Source of the DNA: Alphaproteobacteria bacterium
Lineage (GTDB): Bacteria; Pseudomonadota; Alphaproteobacteria; Rhizobiales; Aestuariivirgaceae
Direction of reading: 5' to 3'
Assembly (NCBI GenBank): GCA_024279045.1
Contig: JAJRRZ010000137.1
Coordinates: 1 to 10,085, forward strand
DNA length: 10,085 bases
Made by a program: the position numbers and the translations under genes. Shown here one piece after another: positions 6,247-10,085 of the stretch (position 1 is its first letter; the number at the start of each line of letters is the position of its first letter). The notes below the pieces were generated by a model. The model did no database searches, was not told the DNA's origin, and saw only the letters and a program-made list of their open reading frames with translations.

Positions 6247-7524
6247 ATGCGTTCGATTCTCGCTGTTTCAGGTGGCCGTCTGATGGCCGCAACGGTTCTG
6301 GCGGTATGGATGGCCGGAACAGCGCAGGCTGGCGGCTTTGGCATCCGTGAGCAGTCCACGGAATTTCAGGGAACTTCCTACGCGGGCGTGGCCACGGGCG
6401 GGCATGGTCTTTCTTCGATGTTCTGGAACCCGGCGACAGTAACCAACCTGCCCGGGATGCACAGCGAGTGGAACGCGGCGCTGGTGATGCCCTATAGCAA
6501 GGCAGATGGCCAGACCGTGGCGGCGGGCATTCTGCCACCAGGATATTCCGGCTCGTCTGGCAATATCGGCAAGGCGGCAGTGGTGCCGGCCAGTTACACC
6601 AGCTTTCAACTGAACGATATGATCTGGCTCGGGCTGGCGGTGAATTCGCCGTTTGGCATGAAGACAAAGAACGACATCAATTCGGTTGGAGCAATATACG
6701 GCTACGAATCCGAGATTTTCACCGCAAATATCAACCCGATGGTAGGGCTGAAACTCGGTGGCATGCTGTCGGTGGGGTTTGGCCTGCAGGTCAACTACAT
6801 GGAAGGCGATCTGAGCCGGGCCAACCTGGGCACCGTTACCAGCCGGGTGAAAGGCGATGACTGGGGTGTGGGCTTTACCGTGGGGCTGGAGTTCAGGCCG
6901 GCGGAGGGCACGAGGATCGGTGTCGGCTACCGTAGCCGTATCAAGCACACGCTGAAGGGTAATCTGTTCGTCAATGGGCTTGGCACCAGTTCGGCAACGG
7001 TGAAGCATACCTTGCCGGACATGCTAACCGTGTCGGCAAGCCAGCAGGTTACGGAACGGCTGAAGCTCATGGGCACGGTCGAGTGGGTCAACTGGAGCCT
7101 GTTCAAGACATTCGATGTGGATTCGGCGCCATTCGATCCGGCCCCGGAAGCCTACAACTGGAAGGATGGATGGCTGTTTGCCGTGGGTGGTGAATATGCC
7201 GTGAATGACATGTTGAGCGTGCGTGCCGGTTATGCTTACGAGAAAAGTCCGGTGCCCGATGCGACGCGCAATGTGCGCGTGCCGGACAATGACCGGCACT
7301 GGCTTTCGCTGGGACTTACTTACACCGCGAATGACTGGCTGAAACTGCACGCTGCCTACAGCCATCTCATCATCAAGGATGGACAGGTGAACATTCCTGC
7401 CACAGCGGCAGTGCTGCCGTTTGTCCCAGCTCTGCCGGGCTTGCAGGCGACATACAAGAACCATGCGAATATCGTGGCCATTTCCGCCACGGTGGATACG
7501 GGAAAGCTGTTTTTCGGGCACTGA
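6247..7524 (+). CDS. FadL/OmpP1/TodX-family outer-membrane channel
   Basis: An outer-membrane beta-barrel that lets hydrophobic molecules (long-chain fatty acids, hydrocarbons, aromatics) cross by lateral diffusion. The 425-residue precursor is normal for the family. Residues 1-28 are a Sec signal peptide with a predicted cut after AQA. The mature N-terminus GGFGIREQSTEFQGTSYAGVA forms the plug, followed by the family hallmark FWNPAT (Asn61-Pro62-Ala63) after a GG/G-rich stretch. Later regions alternate aromatic beta strands (WLGLAVNSPFGMKT, VGFTVGLEFRP, IGVGYRSRIKHTLKG, LSVRAGYAYEKSPVPD) as in FadL, and the C-terminus ends in a strand, TVDTGKLFFGH, though with His, not the usual Phe, as last residue. 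It stands alone, closed by the hairpins at 7545-7600. Family assignment is firm; the actual substrate is unknown, and no beta-oxidation gene is in view to support fatty acids. Confidence 0.93.
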   Translation: MRSILAVSGGRLMAATVLAVWMAGTAQAGGFGIREQSTEFQGTSYAGVATGGHGLSSMFWNPATVTNLPGMHSEWNAALVMPYSKADGQTVAAGILPPGYSGSSGNIGKAAVVPASYTSFQLNDMIWLGLAVNSPFGMKTKNDINSVGAIYGYESEIFTANINPMVGLKLGGMLSVGFGLQVNYMEGDLSRANLGTVTSRVKGDDWGVGFTVGLEFRPAEGTRIGVGYRSRIKHTLKGNLFVNGLGTSSATVKHTLPDMLTVSASQQVTERLKLMGTVEWVNWSLFKTFDVDSAPFDPAPEAYNWKDGWLFAVGGEYAVNDMLSVRAGYAYEKSPVPDATRNVRVPDNDRHWLSLGLTYTANDWLKLHAAYSHLIIKDGQVNIPATAAVLPFVPALPGLQATYKNHANIVAISATVDTGKLFFGH

Positions 7525-7544
7525 AGGCCCGTGCGAGTTGAGGG

Positions 7545-7562
7545 GAAGGCCGGGGGGCCTTC
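7545..7562 (+). terminator. First hairpin after the FadL-like gene
   Basis: GAAGGCC (7545-7551) pairs with GGCCTTC (7556-7562) around a GGGG loop, 20 bases after the stop codon. No T-run follows, so by itself it is a weak terminator; it probably acts together with the next hairpin or protects the mRNA end. Confidence 0.5.
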
Positions 7563-7565
7563 TGA

Positions 7566-7600
7566 AGAGGCCCGGCTCTGGGGGGAGCCGGGCTTCTCTT
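7566..7600 (+). terminator. Rho-independent terminator after the FadL-like gene
   Basis: A 13-pair stem (7566-7578 with 7585-7597, one G-U pair; core GCCCGGCTC with GAGCCGGGC) has a six-base loop and is followed by CTTTG, with T-rich bases also in the descending arm. It separates the channel gene from ppk2. Confidence 0.8.
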
Positions 7601-7607
7601 TGTCGAG

Positions 7608-7638
7608 CACACGTGGCAAAAGTTGAACACACGTGGCA
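7608..7638. repeat. Two CACACGTGGCA direct repeats, 20 bases apart, upstream of ppk2
   Basis: CACACGTGGCA is found at 7608-7618 and again, without change, at 7628-7638, with similar bases following (AAAAG and GAAAAG). The centre CACGTG is itself palindromic. A spacing of 20 bases is close to two helical turns, so both copies face the same side of DNA, as for paired regulator sites. They lie 48-78 bases before the ppk2 ATG and just after the preceding terminator. Confidence 0.6.
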
Positions 7639-7685
7639 GAAAAGATCGTGGGCGGGGGACAGGGCAGGGAGGGGCAGGAAAGATC

Positions 7686-8543
7686 ATGCGGAATGTGCCG
7701 GAAGAGCTGTGGTCGCTGGATTTCGACGAGTTGCCAGAGCAGATCGCGCGGCTGACGTTTCCGCATGGGCCTGGCTACGCACATGATGCACCCATCGGCA
7801 AGAAGGAGTATCGCCGCACCTTGCGCGCGCTGCAGGCGGAACTGGTGAAGCTGCAGCGCCATGTGCGCGAGGCGGGCGAGCGTGTGGTGGTGGTTTTCGA
7901 GGGGAGCGACGCCGCGGGCAAGGGTGGCGCCATCCGCCGTTTCATGCGTCATCTCAACCCGCGCGCGGCGCGGGTGGTGGCGCTGCCGAAGCCGACGGAG
8001 GTGGAACGCGGGCAATGGTATTTCCAGCGCTACGTGGCGCATTTGCCGACAGCTGGAGAAATCGTTTTCTTCGACCGTTCTTGGTACAACCGCGCCGGGG
8101 TGGAACGGGTGATGGGCTTCTGCAGCGAGGAACAGTGGCGCGCCTTTTTCGACGAGACGCCGCGCTTCGAGCAGATGCTCGTGGGTGATGGTATCCGGCT
8201 GATCAAGATCTGGCTCACCGTCAGCCGTGCGGAGCAACTGAAGCGGTTTTACGAGCGCAAGACGAATATCCTGAAAAGCTGGAAACTCTCTCCCATCGAT
8301 CATGTCGCGGTGGGCAAGTGGGACGACTATTCCACGGCCATTGCCGACATTTTCCGCCACACCGATACGGACATCGCGCCGTGGACGGTGATCGACGCCA
8401 ACGACCAGCGGCGGGCACGGCTGCAGGCAATGCGCGTGGTGCTCTCCGCGCTGGGTTATCCGCACAAGGATGTCGCCATCGTCGGCCAGCCGGATGCGAA
8501 ACTGGTGTGCCGGGGCAGGGAGCTGCTTGCGGGCATGGATTGA
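7686..8543 (+). CDS. ppk2: Polyphosphate kinase 2 (class I-like)
   Basis: A cytoplasmic enzyme that transfers phosphate between inorganic polyphosphate and nucleotides; class I members act mainly on ADP/GDP to make ATP/GTP. The 285-residue protein is a single PPK2 domain. The Walker A loop GSDAAGKGG is at 73-81, Walker B with the lid start FFDRSWYNRAG at 128-138, and the lid helix region RFYERKTNILKSWKLSPID at 187-205, followed by KWDDYS and WTVIDANDQRRAR. DAAGKGG, not DAAGKDG, favours class I over class III; which nucleotide is preferred is not certain. The ATG at 7686 is chosen because AGGA (7676-7679) precedes it at good spacing and the protein aligns from there; an in-frame TTG at 7623 lies inside the 7608-7638 repeats. 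It follows a terminator and so probably has its own promoter. No obvious terminator separates it from nadB, 106 bases on. Confidence 0.95.
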   Translation: MRNVPEELWSLDFDELPEQIARLTFPHGPGYAHDAPIGKKEYRRTLRALQAELVKLQRHVREAGERVVVVFEGSDAAGKGGAIRRFMRHLNPRAARVVALPKPTEVERGQWYFQRYVAHLPTAGEIVFFDRSWYNRAGVERVMGFCSEEQWRAFFDETPRFEQMLVGDGIRLIKIWLTVSRAEQLKRFYERKTNILKSWKLSPIDHVAVGKWDDYSTAIADIFRHTDTDIAPWTVIDANDQRRARLQAMRVVLSALGYPHKDVAIVGQPDAKLVCRGRELLAGMD

Positions 8544-8649
8544 AGTAATGCCGCCCAGGCATCGCGGAGGATGGAACACGCGGCGAAATGCCTTTTGCCC
8601 GCGCTGCCGGGGTTGGTTATGAATGCGGCCAAAAAGTGGGGCCTGTGGC

Positions 8650-10085
8650 ATGAATACCTCATCCGGCGAGATGCCTTCCGGCACATCAACCGAACGGGCC
8701 GGCCAGCGCCGGCAGCGCGCCCATGTGCATGATGCGCTGGTCATCGGCTCTGGCGCGGCGGGGCTGCAACTGGCCATCGAACTGGCGGAAGCGGGCTTGC
8801 GCGTGGCGGTGTTGTCGAAGACGGCGCTGGAGGAGACCAACACGTTTTATGCCCAGGGCGGCATTGCCGTGGTGCTGGACGAGAACGACAGTTTCGAGGC
8901 CCACGTGCAGGACACATTGCAGGCCGGCGCGGGATTGTGCGACGAAGAGGTGGTGCGCTTCGTGGTGGAGAATGCCCCCTCGGCCATCGAACGGCTCATC
9001 GACTACGGCGCGCATTTCACCCGCGACGAAGACGGAAACTTTCACCTCACCCGCGAGGGTGGCCATACCGCCCGGCGCGTGCTGCATGCGGCGGACGCCA
9101 CGGGGCGCGAGATGGAATGCACCCTGCTGCGCCGGGCGCAGGCGCTGCACGGCATCGACCTGTTCGAATATCACATGGCCATCGACATCATTCGCGAGAA
9201 GCACGGCGACGGCACGCGCGGGCGCGCGGTGGGGGCCTATGTGCTGGATGTGCGGCGCGATGTGGTGGACGTGTTTCGTGCGCGGGTGGTGGTGCTGGCC
9301 ACCGGCGGCTCCAGCAAGGCCTACCTCTATACATCCAATCCCGACATTGCCACCGGTGATGGCGTGGCCATGGGCTGGCGCGCCGGCTGCCGGGTGTGCA
9401 ACATGGAGTTCGAGCAGTTTCACCCTACCTGCCTGTATCACCCGGAGGCGAAAAACTTCCTGATTTCCGAGGCGGTGCGCGGAGAAGGCGGCATCCTCAA
9501 GCTGCCCGATGGCACGCGCTTCATGCCAGAATATCACGACATGGCCGAGCTGGCCCCGCGAGACATCGTGGCGCGGGCCATCGACAACGAGATGAAGCGC
9601 CGCGGGCTGGATCATGTGCTGCTGGACATCTCCCACAAGCCTGCCGGGTTCATCCGCGAGCATTTCCCCAACATCCACGAGACGCTGCTGGGCTACGGCA
9701 TAGACATGACGAAGGAGCCGATCCCGGTGGTGCCGGCGGCGCATTACACCTGCGGCGGGGTGATGGTGGACATGCGCGCACGCACCGATGTGGAAAATCT
9801 CTACGCCATCGGCGAGGTTACCTGCACCGGCCTGCACGGGGCGAACCGCATGGCGTCGAATTCGCTGCTGGAGTGCCTGGTCTATGGTGATGCGGCGGCA
9901 AGGGACATCATCGCACGTATCGGCGAAATCGCCCCGCCGCCGGCACTGCCGCACTGGGACGAAAGCCGGGTAACGGATTCGGACGAAATGGTGGTGGTTT
10001 CGCACAACTGGGACGAGATCCGCCGTTTCATGTGGGATTACGTCGGCATCGTGCGCACGGTGAAGCGCCTGCAGCGTGCTCGCCA
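8650..10085 (+). CDS. nadB: L-aspartate oxidase (quinolinate synthase subunit B), 3' end cut by window
   Basis: A cytoplasmic FAD enzyme that oxidises L-aspartate to iminoaspartate, the first step of de novo NAD synthesis; NadA then makes quinolinate. 478 codons are present of about 530 expected; the missing part is the end of the C-terminal helical domain. Visible elements: FAD-binding VIGSGAAGLQ (31-40), TFYAQGGIAVV (65-75), HLTREGGH with Glu136, RVLHAADATGRE, EQFHPTCLYHP with His258, LISEAVRGEGG, the catalytic-loop arginine in LAPRDIVARAID (Arg304), HYTCGGVMVD and the FAD-contacting GLHGANRMASNSLLECL (Arg400). TREGGH, with substrate-binding His258 and Arg304, separates it from succinate dehydrogenase and fumarate reductase. 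An unusual polar N-terminus of about 25 residues precedes the FAD fold. ATG 8650 has GTGGGG upstream; an in-frame ATG at 8623, directly after an in-frame stop, is the alternative. nadA or nadC may follow outside the window. Confidence 0.96.
   Translation, partial: MNTSSGEMPSGTSTERAGQRRQRAHVHDALVIGSGAAGLQLAIELAEAGLRVAVLSKTALEETNTFYAQGGIAVVLDENDSFEAHVQDTLQAGAGLCDEEVVRFVVENAPSAIERLIDYGAHFTRDEDGNFHLTREGGHTARRVLHAADATGREMECTLLRRAQALHGIDLFEYHMAIDIIREKHGDGTRGRAVGAYVLDVRRDVVDVFRARVVVLATGGSSKAYLYTSNPDIATGDGVAMGWRAGCRVCNMEFEQFHPTCLYHPEAKNFLISEAVRGEGGILKLPDGTRFMPEYHDMAELAPRDIVARAIDNEMKRRGLDHVLLDISHKPAGFIREHFPNIHETLLGYGIDMTKEPIPVVPAAHYTCGGVMVDMRARTDVENLYAIGEVTCTGLHGANRMASNSLLECLVYGDAAARDIIARIGEIAPPPALPHWDESRVTDSDEMVVVSHNWDEIRRFMWDYVGIVRTVKRLQRAR

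Noticed and set aside
8548..8562. Small hairpin ATGCC-GCCCA-GGCAT after ppk2
   Set aside because: Only five pairs and no T-run, so it cannot be called a terminator.
7356..8843. A 495-codon minus-strand frame opposite ppk2
   Set aside because: Antisense shadow of ppk2 with no recognisable domain; ppk2 has all its motifs and a ribosome site.

Overview
The window is high-GC (clearly above 60% by eye), gene-dense, and looks like the chromosome of a Gram-negative bacterium, most likely a member of the Pseudomonadota. The FadL-type outer-membrane protein requires an outer membrane. The H+-pyrophosphatase is the K+-independent type common in Alphaproteobacteria and some Gammaproteobacteria. The N-terminal motif of the uncharacterised protein at 5215 resembles alphaproteobacterial hypothetical proteins as I remember them. 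I cannot fix the class from the sequence alone. I see no insertion sequence, phage gene, CRISPR array, tRNA or rRNA.

Layout: bases 7-109 are a large nested inverted repeat just before a 12-TM MFS transporter (155-1465, +). A 213-base structured leader follows, then hppA, the membrane proton-pumping pyrophosphatase (1679-3814, +), which ends in a strong terminator at 3842-3875. A second MFS transporter of the HcaT/LacY-like type lies convergently (3913-5127, -). It diverges from an uncharacterised 282-residue protein (5215-6063, +) across a short gap that carries an inverted repeat. Next come a FadL/OmpP1-family outer-membrane channel (6247-7524, +) with a double-hairpin terminator, a class I-like polyphosphate kinase 2 (7686-8543, +), and nadB, L-aspartate oxidase (8650 to the window end, +, cut at its 3' end).

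Working together: hppA saves the energy of pyrophosphate as a proton gradient, PPK2 moves phosphate between polyphosphate and nucleotides, and NadB starts NAD synthesis, a pathway whose later steps release pyrophosphate. This is a plausible phosphate-energy neighbourhood, but gene spacing and separate terminators argue that these are independent units, not one operon. The FadL-like channel and the two MFS pumps handle transport of small or hydrophobic molecules, with substrates unknown.

No dramatic new multi-gene system is visible. The most notable signals are the 103-base nested palindrome, the structured hppA leader with three AAC(T)TGAC half-sites, the uncharacterised protein at 5215, the paired 11-base repeats before ppk2, and strong avoidance of the pentamer GTSAC (S = G or C) across the whole window, visible even in codon choice.
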